Origin: Muribaculum sp. An289
GTDB lineage: Bacteria > Bacteroidota > Bacteroidia > Bacteroidales > UBA932
Length of the DNA stretch: 64,000 nucleotides
Reading direction: 5' to 3'
Assembly: GCF_002159555.1 (NCBI RefSeq)
Contig: NZ_NFIV01000003.1
Coordinates: 62,001-126,000 of the forward strand
Shown here one piece after another: positions 36,459 to 44,056 of the stretch. Position 1 is the stretch's first letter; each line of letters opens with the position of its first letter. Below the pieces are notes generated by a model. That model saw only the letters and a list, made by a program, of their open reading frames with translations, was not told where the DNA came from and did not search any database. The position numbers were made by a program, and so were the translations under genes.

Positions 36459-36548
36459 CACCCTCAATACCGGAAGGCCGTGGAGCCCGAATAAGTGCCG
36501 GAAGTTTCCGGACGCTTGCGGCCTGAACTTTTAAAGTTTTAGATATTA
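36459..36548 (+). promoter_or_regulatory. Structured 5' leader of rplU-rpmA
   Basis: About 85 nt of untranslated leader precede rplU. It can fold into an outer stem AGGCCG (36475-36480) with CGGCCT (36519-36524). Inside lies a hairpin CCGGA/TCCGG (36498-36502 with 36507-36511, loop AGTT), and a palindrome AACTTTTAAAGTT sits at 36527-36539 near the start codon. Ribosomal protein leaders that bind their own product are known for L21 in other phyla. That role here is inference, and I cannot match it to a named family. Confidence 0.5.
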
Positions 36549-36860
36549 ATGTACGCAATCGTAGAAATGGGCGGCCGCCAGTTCAAAGTACAGGTCGGTC
36601 AGAAAGTTTACCTGAACCGTCTTGCTGCGGCCAAAGACGAAACAGTGGAGTTCGACAAGGTACTCCTTATCGACAATGAAGGGGATGTAAAGGTCGGGAC
36701 TCCTTACATTGACGGGGCTATGGTGAAAGCCACAGTGCTCGACGATACCTGCAAAGCTGACAAGGTTATCGTATTCAAGAAGAAACGCCGCAAAGGCTAC
36801 CAGAAAAAGAACGGCCACAGACAGTATCTGTCGCTGATCAAGATTGAAAGCATTGCTTAA
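36549..36860 (+). CDS. rplU: 50S ribosomal protein L21
   Basis: 103 residues starting MYAIVEMGGRQFKVQVGQ, the typical L21 beginning, and containing the basic loop KKKRRKGYQKKNGHRQ that contacts 23S rRNA. It is cotranscribed with rpmA (25 nt gap) behind a promoter at 36451-36458 and a structured leader. Confidence 0.97.
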   Translation: MYAIVEMGGRQFKVQVGQKVYLNRLAAAKDETVEFDKVLLIDNEGDVKVGTPYIDGAMVKATVLDDTCKADKVIVFKKKRRKGYQKKNGHRQYLSLIKIESIA

Positions 36861-36884
36861 TTTAACGAAGAGGAGATTTACATT

Positions 36885-37145
36885 ATGGCACATAAAAAAG
36901 GTGTTGGTAGTTCAAAGAACGGACGTGAATCGCATAGCAAAAGACTTGGCATAAAGAAATTCGGAAGCCAGGTGGTTAAAGCCGGCAATATACTCGTGCG
37001 CCAGAGAGGTACGGTACACAATCCGGGCCTTAACGTAGGCATGGGTAAGGATCATACGCTCTATGCGCTGATCGACGGTGTCGTTGTTTTCAAGAAGACC
37101 ACCGGCAAGAAATCCTACGTTTCCGTAATGCCTTTGGAAAACTAA
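36885..37145 (+). CDS. rpmA: 50S ribosomal protein L27
   Basis: 86 residues starting [16 protein letters not shown]. The N-terminus reaches the peptidyl transferase centre, and it has no cleavable extension of the type known from Firmicutes. The core [20 protein letters not shown] is standard. A strong terminator follows 46 nt after the stop. Confidence 0.98.
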   Translation: MAHKKGVGSSKNGRESHSKRLGIKKFGSQVVKAGNILVRQRGTVHNPGLNVGMGKDHTLYALIDGVVVFKKTTGKKSYVSVMPLEN

Positions 37146-37191
37146 GATTCCGGCACGGGAAAGTTTCCTGAGCGCCGAATATCGGATAAGG

Positions 37192-37218
37192 CCGTTCCCA
37201 TAGTGGAACGGTTTTTTT
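37192..37218 (+). terminator. Terminator of rplU-rpmA
   Basis: 7-bp stem CCGTTCC (37192-37198) with GGAACGG (37205-37211), 6-nt loop, and seven T. It lies 46 nt after the rpmA stop and directly before a promoter-bearing repeat. Confidence 0.92.
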
Positions 37219-37219
37219 G

Positions 37220-37312
37220 TAATTTTGCCTTCGGCAGAAATACTGTAGCGCCTCGGCAAAGCAAATAAATTTGCTCTGTTCTCGGCTTCTGCGTATATTT
37301 TTCATATATTTG
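37220..37312 (+). repeat. Diverged copy of the promoter-bearing repeat upstream of the hemerythrin gene
   Basis: Starts with a -7-like TAATTTTG (37220-37227), then a 26-nt segment with CGGCAGAAATACTG that matches the linker of the three copies before tpiA. A CGGCA...CTCGGCTTCTGCGTATATTT core follows (37254-37300). The hairpin in its middle is shorter than in the tpiA copies (GCAAAT-AA-ATTTGC, perfect 6-bp stem). A final TATATTTG at 37305-37312 is well placed to start the hemerythrin transcript near 37319. Confidence 0.75.
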
Positions 37313-37333
37313 CCTTGCAGAAATTTTTGGCTT

Positions 37334-38041
37334 ATGGCAAACAATAAAGACATGGGATTCCTTACAATCAAGCACAGCAGCAAAATGGCCGACATCCTTG
37401 ACAAGGATGTATTCATCCTGCCGCTTCTTTATCATTTCGGCATTGACCTCGGTTTCGGGGAGGCCTCTGTGGAGGACGTGTGCTTGAAATACGGTATCAA
37501 ACCGGAGCTTTTCATTACGATGTGCCGGGTCTATGCGCTCAAGGGCTATGTCCCTGACTGCTCCGCCTTTGACAAGGACGACCTCGGTACTGTTTCCAGA
37601 TACATACACCAGTCGCACGTATATTATCTTAACGAAGCGTTGCCAGAACTTGACAGGCAGTTTGCCGAAGTCCTCGGTTGCTATGAAGAGGTACACAGGA
37701 AAGTTCTGAGCAAGTTCTATTCGGACTACAGGACGGAGGTGGACAAGCATTTCGAGTATGAGGAAAAGACCGTGCTGCCGTATATAGGGAAGCTGTTGGC
37801 CGGCGATACGGACGGGGCCTATTCGATAGCGGATTTCGAAGACAACCACAGCGACATAGAGGAAAATCTGTACGATTTGAGGAATATCATAGTCAAGTAT
37901 CTTCCGGGAGACGCCCCTTACCGTATGAGGTACGGGCTGCTTACGGATATCATAAGGTTCGGGAACGAGCTGGACAAACATACTTTTATCGAAAACAGGA
38001 TTCTCGTTCCGATAGCATTGAAAATAGAGAAAAATGGATAA
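37334..38041 (+). CDS. Hemerythrin-domain di-iron protein (YtfE/ScdA-like)
   Basis: 235 residues from the ATG at 37334. The N-terminal 75 residues resemble the ScdA N-terminal domain in layout (LPLLYHFGIDLGFGEAS) but without its Cys pair. A four-helix hemerythrin domain follows with likely iron ligands His95, His121, His139, Glu143, His172, His216 and Glu220 (VDKHFEYEE, DNHSDIE, LDKHTFIENRIL). Relatives repair iron-sulfur clusters or react with nitric oxide or oxygen. It overlaps the downstream regulator gene by 8 nt, so both are made together. The upstream frame reads into a repeat and is not coding. Confidence 0.87.
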   Translation: MANNKDMGFLTIKHSSKMADILDKDVFILPLLYHFGIDLGFGEASVEDVCLKYGIKPELFITMCRVYALKGYVPDCSAFDKDDLGTVSRYIHQSHVYYLNEALPELDRQFAEVLGCYEEVHRKVLSKFYSDYRTEVDKHFEYEEKTVLPYIGKLLAGDTDGAYSIADFEDNHSDIEENLYDLRNIIVKYLPGDAPYRMRYGLLTDIIRFGNELDKHTFIENRILVPIALKIEKNG

Positions 38042-38639
38042 CAGGCAGATAACAGTCGTATTGGCGGAACCTTCTGCTATAATATCGGCGGGATTCGCTT
38101 CGGTTCTGGCCAATTACAATACGTTCAGGATTGTAGAGAGAGTATCCGATTTGCGTTTTCTTCCGGATGTGGTCGCGCGGTATTCTCCCGAGATAATAGT
38201 CGTAAATCCGGTTCTCTTCGACTACAAATCAAAATTTTCCGTAAGGAGCATTGTCTCGGGTACGGACGGTCCGGCTCTTGCCGCTCTGACGTCCACCCTG
38301 TATGATGAGATGGTTTTCAGTCAGTTCGATGCGGTAATCTCGATTTATGACAGTCCTGCCGCAATAATCAAATCGCTGAGAAAGGCCGTGGATGCTTCCA
38401 AAGGAGGGACTTCACGCCTGAAAAACGAGGATTATGATTTGTCGGAGAGGGAGAAAGAAATACTCGTTGCGGTGGCGAAAGGCAAGACAAACAAGGAAAT
38501 AGCGGACGAATTCAACATATCCGTATATACTGTCATATCCCACCGTAAGAACATCAGCCAGAAGACAGGAATCAAGAGCATAGCCGGCCTTACCGTATAT
38601 GCAATGCTGAACAACATGATAGACAGCGATGAACTGTAA
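38034..38639 (+). CDS. LuxR-type regulator with pseudo-receiver domain
   Basis: 201 residues. A C-terminal LuxR/GerE helix-turn-helix (about 136-190: LSEREKEILVAVAKGKTNKE, SVYTVISHRKNI) binds DNA. The N-terminal 120 residues have a receiver-like alpha/beta pattern, but the strand that should end in the phospho-acceptor Asp reads EIIVVNPV, with Asn58 in its place, and the N-terminal acidic pair is reduced to one Glu. It is therefore probably not controlled by a kinase. The 8-nt overlap with the hemerythrin gene suggests that protein as partner or signal source; this is inference. Confidence 0.85.
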   Translation: MDNRQITVVLAEPSAIISAGFASVLANYNTFRIVERVSDLRFLPDVVARYSPEIIVVNPVLFDYKSKFSVRSIVSGTDGPALAALTSTLYDEMVFSQFDAVISIYDSPAAIIKSLRKAVDASKGGTSRLKNEDYDLSEREKEILVAVAKGKTNKEIADEFNISVYTVISHRKNISQKTGIKSIAGLTVYAMLNNMIDSDEL

Positions 38640-38658
38640 ATTGCCGTCGGCAGGTTTT

Positions 38659-38838
38659 TTAAGGCTTTTTACTGCCTGGTCTGCCGCAACAGCAGCCTGC
38701 CTTTCCGTTTTCTTCCCCGCAGTGTGAGCAGCAGGAGCAGCCTTTGCCTCTCCGCTTGAAAAAACGGAAAATCCTTGCCGCAATCACCGCGGCAGTGGCT
38801 ATGCCTATCACCATCACTATCGCTTCCTGCGTTCCCAT
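38659..38838 (-). CDS. FeoB-associated Cys-rich membrane protein
   Basis: 59 residues, found by translating the minus strand: ATG at 38838, TAA at 38659-38661. One membrane helix (about residues 5-25, EAIVMVIGIATAAVIAARI) is followed by a basic turn and a Cys-rich tail with GCSCCSHCG and GCCCG. Small proteins of this build are encoded next to feoB in many Bacteroidota. They are thought to help ferrous iron transport, perhaps by binding metal. GAGG lies right before the ATG. It follows feoAB by 53 nt on the same strand and faces the LuxR gene with a 19-nt gap. Confidence 0.88.
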   Translation of the reverse strand: MGTQEAIVMVIGIATAAVIAARIFRFFKRRGKGCSCCSHCGEENGKAGCCCGRPGSKKP

Positions 38839-38891
38839 CCTCTTCCGGTTTTTATAAAATTATGTGATTATCCGCAAAATTATCATAAACG

Positions 38892-41261
38892 TTATATTAT
38901 CAACGAAGTCACGAGCATTCCGATGAATGCCACTATCCAGGCTATTACCGTATTGTACAGTACGGAGAAAGCCCCCCATTTCCAGCTTCCGGCTTCATTC
39001 GCTATTGCCGAAACGGTAGCTATGCATGGACAGTACAGAAGTATGAATATCATGAACGCCACGGCCGAAGGGAGGGTGAAATCCCCTGATGAGGCGAGTT
39101 TTTCCGAGAGGCCTTCCCCCTCTTCTTCGGAGTTGTAAAGCACTCCGAGGGTCGATGCCACGACTTCTTTTGCCGGTATTCCGGCCACGAGGGCAACTCC
39201 GGCTTTCCAGTTGAGTCCCAACGGTTTCAGTACGGGTTCTATGCCACGGCCGAGCCTGTCGAGATACGAATAGTGCCCGGTTTCCGTGCCGGTACCGTCA
39301 GTAGAGGAGGCTTCGCGCGGAAAATAACTCAGGAACCATACGGCTATGGATGCTATCAATATGACACCTCCGATTTTTTTGAGATACTGTTCGCTCCTGT
39401 CCCACATGTGCCTGAGGGTCGCGGCAACTGTCGGTATGCGGTAAGGCGGAAGTTCCATTACAAACGGGGTCTCATCTTTCCCGAAAATGAATTTTCTGAG
39501 GAGTTTTGCCGTAATTACGGCGACAGTCGCTCCGAGCAGGTACAGCAGGAAAAGTGCGGTTCCGGCATGTTTCGGGAAAAAGGTTCCGGCGAGGACTATG
39601 AATACGGGCAGCCTCGCGCTGCATGACATGAATGGGTTTATCAGTATGGTTATCAGGCGGCTGCTCCGACTTTCGATTGTCCTTGTCGCCATTATTGCGG
39701 GTACGTTGCATCCGAAACCCATCAGCAGCGGAATGAAGGACTTGCCGTGCAGACCCATCTTGTGCATCAGCTTGTCCATTATGAATGCGGCCCTTGCCAT
39801 ATATCCGGAGTCCTCCATGAGGGAGATGAACAGGTACAGGATGAGTATCTGCGGTAGGAAAACAAGCACCGAGCCGACACCGCCGATGATGCCGTCGACC
39901 AGGAGGTCTTTCAGCATTCCGTCGGACATGATTCCGGAAAGCCATTCTCCGAGCCATGCGACACCGGACTCTATCCATGCCTGCGGGTAGGCGCCTATGT
40001 TGAAAGTCGCCCAGAACATGAGCCACATGAGCAGCAGGAAGATAGGGAAGCCGAACCATCTGTCGGTGACAATCCTGTCAATCAGCGAGTCCTTTTTGTT
40101 CCTGGCCTGTTTTGCCGGCGTGTATGTTTCCTGCAATGCGCCCGATATGAATCCGTATTTTTCATCTGTCAGGGCGGTTTCGATGTCCTCGTTCAGAAGC
40201 CTTTCGGCATTTTTTGAAGCCTTGGAGGCCATTTCTTTCCATTTGGGATAACTCTTGCATGGCGAAAGCAGTTTTTCGACTTCCTTGTCCTTTTCCAAAA
40301 GTTTGATTGTCCAGTATCTCGGCGGGAAGTATTTCGGAAGTTCTTCCGAGGCCTTCATCTCCGATGAGATGTTTTTTATTTCCTGTTCGATTACGGCCGA
40401 ATGGTTGATGTGTATGTGCCTTACGCGCTGGTCTTTCCCTTCGTATACATTGATTACGGTGTCGAGCAGTTCTTCGAGGCCCTTGCCGTTTTTCGCGACT
40501 ACCGGTATGGCCGGGACTCCGAGCATCCTTCCCAGTTGGTCGTAATCCAGCCTTGCCCCGCTCGCTTCGAGTTCGTCGTACATGTTCAGGGCAATCACCA
40601 TGCTGTGGCTGATGTCAATCAGTTCCGTGGTAAGGTAGAGGTTCCTTTCGATGTTGGATGCCGCTACGACATTGACTATCACGTCCGGGTCCTGTTCTAC
40701 GATGTGTTTGCGGACATACAGTTCTTCGGGAGAATAGGCCGACAGGGCGTATGTGCCCGGAAGGTCCGTGACGGTGAAGCGGTAGCCTTTGTATTTGAAG
40801 GAACCGTTCTTGGATTCGACCGTGACCCCGCTATAGTTTCCGACATGCTCATGTCCTCCCGAGAGGTGGTTGAACAGGGATGTCTTGCCGCAGTTCGGAT
40901 TCCCGACGAGGGCTATGGATATGTTTTTCCCTGTCCTTATATAATTCCTTTCGGCGTTTTCGTCTTCGGCATTTTCGTTTTCGGTGGTGCCGGAATCGGC
41001 CGGTTTTCCTGTTATGCCGCCCGGATTTTCCTCTTCGTTTTCAGGATATACTTCAATCATGGCCGCCTCGCTTCTGCGCAGCGAAACTTCGTACCCCATG
41101 ATGTTGTATTTTATCGGGTCGTTGAGGGGGGCGTTGAGTACGGGGACGACGGTTTTTCCCTTGACGAATCCCATTTCCATTATCCTTTTCCGGAATCCGC
41201 CGTAACCGTTTACTTTCATGATTATGGCGGACTGTCCGTTTTTCAGCTCAGACAACTTCAT
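38892..41261 (-). CDS. feoB: FeoA-FeoB fusion ferrous iron transporter
   Basis: 789 residues from the ATG at 41261. Residues 1-75 are a FeoA domain (MKLSELKNGQSAIIMKVNGY) and are followed by an acidic linker. The FeoB G domain has GNPNCGKTS (120-128), switch DLPGTYALSAYS and NMYD. The polytopic membrane part with two Gate domains includes GFGCNVPAIMATRTIESR. It imports Fe2+ across the inner membrane under low-oxygen conditions. In E. coli FeoA and FeoB are separate; fused forms are known in Bacteroidota. An upstream ATG 60 nt earlier is in frame but adds non-family residues. A weak -7-like TTATTTTG lies at about 41295. Confidence 0.95.
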   Translation of the reverse strand: MKLSELKNGQSAIIMKVNGYGGFRKRIMEMGFVKGKTVVPVLNAPLNDPIKYNIMGYEVSLRRSEAAMIEVYPENEEENPGGITGKPADSGTTENENAEDENAERNYIRTGKNISIALVGNPNCGKTSLFNHLSGGHEHVGNYSGVTVESKNGSFKYKGYRFTVTDLPGTYALSAYSPEELYVRKHIVEQDPDVIVNVVAASNIERNLYLTTELIDISHSMVIALNMYDELEASGARLDYDQLGRMLGVPAIPVVAKNGKGLEELLDTVINVYEGKDQRVRHIHINHSAVIEQEIKNISSEMKASEELPKYFPPRYWTIKLLEKDKEVEKLLSPCKSYPKWKEMASKASKNAERLLNEDIETALTDEKYGFISGALQETYTPAKQARNKKDSLIDRIVTDRWFGFPIFLLLMWLMFWATFNIGAYPQAWIESGVAWLGEWLSGIMSDGMLKDLLVDGIIGGVGSVLVFLPQILILYLFISLMEDSGYMARAAFIMDKLMHKMGLHGKSFIPLLMGFGCNVPAIMATRTIESRSSRLITILINPFMSCSARLPVFIVLAGTFFPKHAGTALFLLYLLGATVAVITAKLLRKFIFGKDETPFVMELPPYRIPTVAATLRHMWDRSEQYLKKIGGVILIASIAVWFLSYFPREASSTDGTGTETGHYSYLDRLGRGIEPVLKPLGLNWKAGVALVAGIPAKEVVASTLGVLYNSEEEGEGLSEKLASSGDFTLPSAVAFMIFILLYCPCIATVSAIANEAGSWKWGAFSVLYNTVIAWIVAFIGMLVTSLII

Positions 41262-41470
41262 CTGCAAATCCTGCTTTAAATAAAATTTCCGCAAAATAAA
41301 CAATAAAAACCGAGAGTGCAAATCATAATTTGTGGTTAAATGCGGTGCGGGCTATCGCCGATTGTGGTTATGCGGGAAACAAGGGAATCTTCTTGTTGTG
41401 GGGAACAAGAAAGGATTTGCTATTTATTGGGAATTTTCACCGTTTTTTTCCGTTTTCCCCCGTTTTTCCC
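41262..41470. other. Spacer upstream of feoAB, left part
   Basis: No gene is visible. The segment holds the likely feoAB promoter region, a perfect 8-bp inverted repeat TTCTTGTT (41390-41397) / AACAAGAA (41404-41411) with loop GTGGGG, and a T/C-rich run (41433-41470) that resembles the edge of the adjoining repeat array. Confidence 0.5.
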
Positions 41471-41849
41471 GGGAAAGTGAACCATTTTGCCGCGAATCTG
41501 AGGCACTTTCCCGCCGGAAATATTGATTTTACCGCCATTTCGCCGTTTTTTTTCCGGGAAAGTGAACCATTTTGCCGCGAATTCAAGGCACTTTCCCGCC
41601 GGAAATGTTGATTCTACCGCCATTTCGCCTTTTTTCCCGGGGAAAGTGAACCATTTTGCCGCGAATTCGAGGCACTTTCCCCTCGAAAATATTGATTCTA
41701 CCGCCCTTTTTGCCGTTTTTTCCGGGAAAGTGAACCATTTTGCCGCGAATTCAAGGCACTTTCCCGCCGAAAATGTTGATTTTACCACCATTTCGCCTTT
41801 TTTTCCGGGGAAAGTGAACCATTTTACCGCGAATCCGAGGCACTTTCCC
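41471..41849. repeat. Tandem array of five 84-bp units with hairpin potential
   Basis: Each unit starts with GGGAAAGTG and, 24 nt later, has its exact reverse complement CACTTTCCC. The copies begin at 41471, 41556, 41640, 41724 and 41808, so the period is 85, 84, 84, 84. The 24-nt loop (AACCATTTTGCCGCGAAT...) and the 43-nt segment between hairpins (containing TTGATT and ACCGCCATTTCGCC) are also conserved, with few changes. Open frames cross the array on both strands only because 84 is a multiple of three. They lack start sites and family similarity. The array lies between the divergent genes feoAB and serS. Confidence 0.92.
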
Positions 41850-41908
41850 CCTCCCTCCCTCAGCCCCCCAACACACACTACCCCCAATACGAGGCCTTCG
41901 GCTCCTCC

Positions 41909-41966
41909 GGAAACAGGCTCGTGGCTTTTCCGGAAACAAGCTCACTGTTCCAGTGGAAACAAGCTC
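41909..41966. repeat. 23-bp repeat, three copies
   Basis: GGAAACA(G/A)GCTC occurs at 41909-41920, 41932-41943 and 41955-41966, period 23, with partly conserved flanks. It follows the 84-bp array after a C-rich stretch. No function is evident. Confidence 0.75.
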
Positions 41967-42012
41967 TGTCCATCCTCGTTTTTTTTTATTTTACATTTTA
42001 TCGATTAATGAT

Positions 42013-42020
42013 TACCTTTG
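42013..42020 (+). promoter_or_regulatory. Promoter -7 element for serS
   Basis: TACCTTTG fits TAnnTTTG and lies 31 nt before the serS start codon. A T-rich run is found upstream, but no clear -33 TTTG is seen. Confidence 0.6.
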
Positions 42021-42051
42021 TAGGTTGTTTTGGGATTGAAATAAAACAGAT

Positions 42052-43323
42052 ATGCTTACACTTAAATTGTTGAGCGAGTGTCCGGACTATGTAGTAGAGA
42101 GACTCGCCGTGAAAGGGTTCGATGCGAAAGAAATAGTATCGCGCATCAATGTGCTGAATGCAAACAGGAAATCGTTGCAGGCCGAATTGGATTCCTGCCT
42201 GGCGATGCAGAAACAGAAGGCTTCCATGATAGGGGCCCTGATGAAGGAGGGCAAAAAGGCTGAGGCGGATGCGGCCAAAAGCGAAGTGGCAGCCTTGAAG
42301 GACAAATCGAAAATGCTTGAGCAGCAGTCGGAAGAGAACAATTCCGAGCTCGAATCGCTTATAGTGCTCCTTCCAAACATCCCGGCGGAGATAGTCCCTC
42401 ACGGCCTGACGGCGGAAGACAATGTCGTGGTCAGGATGGGAAACACTGTCCCGCAGCTCGACGAAAACGCCCTGCCGCATTGGGAGCTCGCGGCAAAGTA
42501 CGGTATAATTGATTTCGACCTCGGTGTCAAGGTCACCGGAGCGGGTTTTCCTGTGTACAAGGGCAAGGGGGCAAGGCTCCAGAGGGCGCTGATCAATTTC
42601 TTCCTCGATGCCAATACGAAGGCCGGCTATCTTGAGGTCGAGCCTCCAATCATGGTGAACGAAGCCTCGGGTTTCGGTACGGGCCAGCTTCCCGACAAAG
42701 AAGGGCAGATGTACCATGCAAATCTGGACAATTTTTATATGATTCCTACTGCCGAAGTGCCAGTGACGAATCTTTACAGGAATACGATAGTCGCCAAGGA
42801 AGATTTTCCGATAAAACTTACCGCATACACCCCTTGTTTCAGAAGGGAGGCGGGTTCATACGGCAAGGATGTCAGGGGGCTCAACCGTCTGCACCAGTTC
42901 GACAAAGTCGAGATAGTCCGTATTGAAAATCCGGAAAAATCCTATGCGGCCCTCGATGAGATGGTGGCCCACGTGGAAAGCCTTGTGTCGTCTCTCGGGC
43001 TGCCTTACAGGATAGTAAGGCTCTGCGGGGGAGATATGAGCTTCACCTCGGCCCTTACCTACGATTTCGAAGTCTATTCGGCGGCTCAGGGAAGATGGCT
43101 GGAGGTAAGTTCCGTATCGAATTTCGAGTCGTACCAGGCCAACAGGCTGAAACTCAGGTTCAAGGATGAAAACGGCAAGATGCAGCTCGCCCATACGCTG
43201 AACGGGAGTTCGCTCGCCCTGCCGCGCATCGTGGCGGCTTTGCTTGAAAACAATCAGGAGGAGAAAGGCATACGCATCCCCGAAATCCTGAGGCCTTACA
43301 CCGGTTTTGACTTTATAGATTAA
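42052..43323 (+). CDS. serS: Seryl-tRNA synthetase
   Basis: 423 residues. The N-terminal arm (about residues 25-110) is a long antiparallel coiled coil that binds the tRNA-Ser variable arm. The class II core has motif 2 around PCFRREAGSYGKDVRGLNRL and HQFDKVE, and motif 3 near LNGSSLALPRIVAALLEN. It charges tRNA-Ser and also the selenocysteine tRNA where present. ruvC starts 5 nt after its stop, so the two are probably cotranscribed. Confidence 0.97.
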   Translation: MLTLKLLSECPDYVVERLAVKGFDAKEIVSRINVLNANRKSLQAELDSCLAMQKQKASMIGALMKEGKKAEADAAKSEVAALKDKSKMLEQQSEENNSELESLIVLLPNIPAEIVPHGLTAEDNVVVRMGNTVPQLDENALPHWELAAKYGIIDFDLGVKVTGAGFPVYKGKGARLQRALINFFLDANTKAGYLEVEPPIMVNEASGFGTGQLPDKEGQMYHANLDNFYMIPTAEVPVTNLYRNTIVAKEDFPIKLTAYTPCFRREAGSYGKDVRGLNRLHQFDKVEIVRIENPEKSYAALDEMVAHVESLVSSLGLPYRIVRLCGGDMSFTSALTYDFEVYSAAQGRWLEVSSVSNFESYQANRLKLRFKDENGKMQLAHTLNGSSLALPRIVAALLENNQEEKGIRIPEILRPYTGFDFID

Positions 43324-43328
43324 GTCCG

Positions 43329-43889
43329 GTGGAACACGCAGGACAGCGAATCATAATGGGAATAGATCCCGGGACCAACATACTCGGTTTCGGAGTGGTG
43401 CTTGCCGACAAGCGCAAGGCGCATTATGTGGACATGGGGGTGGTGGATTTGAGGAAAAAGAAGGACCATTTTGAAAAACTGGAGGCCATTTTTTCAGAAG
43501 TGGGTGCGCTGATAGAGCGCTACCGTCCGCACGACCTTTCCATCGAATCCCCGTTCTACGGCAAGAATGTCCAGGTGATGCTGAAGCTCGGCAGGGCCCA
43601 GGGAGTGGCCATAGCGGCCGCGCTTTCCAAAGGTGTCCCCGTGTTCGAATATGCCCCTCGAAAGGCAAAGATGGCCATAACCGGAGTAGGGTCGGCGTCC
43701 AAGGAGCAGGTGTCGCTTATCCTACAGAAAACCCTTGGCGTGGAATTCGAGCCCCGTTTTTTGGATGCTTCGGATGCCCTGGCGCTTGCGATGTGCCATT
43801 TTTACCAGCTTACCAATCCTCTCCTGTCCGATTCGGCTTCGACAGACTGGAAGAGTTTTGTCGCTTCGAATCCCGAAAGGGTGAGGTGA
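43329..43889 (+). CDS. ruvC: Holliday junction resolvase RuvC
   Basis: 186 residues. The acidic catalytic residues are in IMGIDPGTN (Asp), SIESPFYGKN (Glu) and LDASDALALAMCH (Asp/Asp and His), matching RuvC. It cuts four-way junctions during recombination. I use the GTG at 43329: the first ATG (43356) would delete the strand carrying the catalytic Asp. The stop codon lies inside an 18-bp tandem duplication. Confidence 0.93.
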   Translation: MEHAGQRIIMGIDPGTNILGFGVVLADKRKAHYVDMGVVDLRKKKDHFEKLEAIFSEVGALIERYRPHDLSIESPFYGKNVQVMLKLGRAQGVAIAAALSKGVPVFEYAPRKAKMAITGVGSASKEQVSLILQKTLGVEFEPRFLDASDALALAMCHFYQLTNPLLSDSASTDWKSFVASNPERVR

Positions 43890-43915
43890 CATTGAATGGT
43901 GAGGTGACATTGAAT
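43880..43915. repeat. 18-bp perfect tandem duplication over the ruvC stop
   Basis: GGTGAGGTGACATTGAAT occurs at 43880-43897 and again at 43898-43915, followed by a partial third unit (GGTGGGGTGA). The ruvC TGA is at 43887-43889 inside the first unit. Confidence 0.9.
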
Positions 43916-44056
43916 GGTGGGGTGATGACGTAGGAAGGAAGATTTGCGGCGGGCGCCTTTTCCGGTTTTAAACCATTGCGGTTCCGGAAAGTCTAAATTG
44001 ATTGTTTGACATTTTAGATTGAAAGATTGATTTTTGCAGAAGCTTGATATAGTAGC

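Noticed and set aside
38640-38658. Terminator after the LuxR gene
   Set aside because: TTGCCGTCGGCAGG followed by T residues looks like one, but the loop would be one to three nucleotides and the stem very short, so I could not support it.
41471-41849. Possible CRISPR array
   Set aside because: The period of 84-85 and regular spacing suggest one at first, but the would-be spacers (43 nt) are conserved between units instead of unique, the repeats contain long inverted arms, and no cas gene is present.
41420-42008. Repeat-protein genes on either strand of the 84-bp array (about 155 and 161 codons)
   Set aside because: Open frames exist on both strands because the unit length is a multiple of three. 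There is no ribosome site, the starts are poor, and the first unit (85 nt) breaks the frame.
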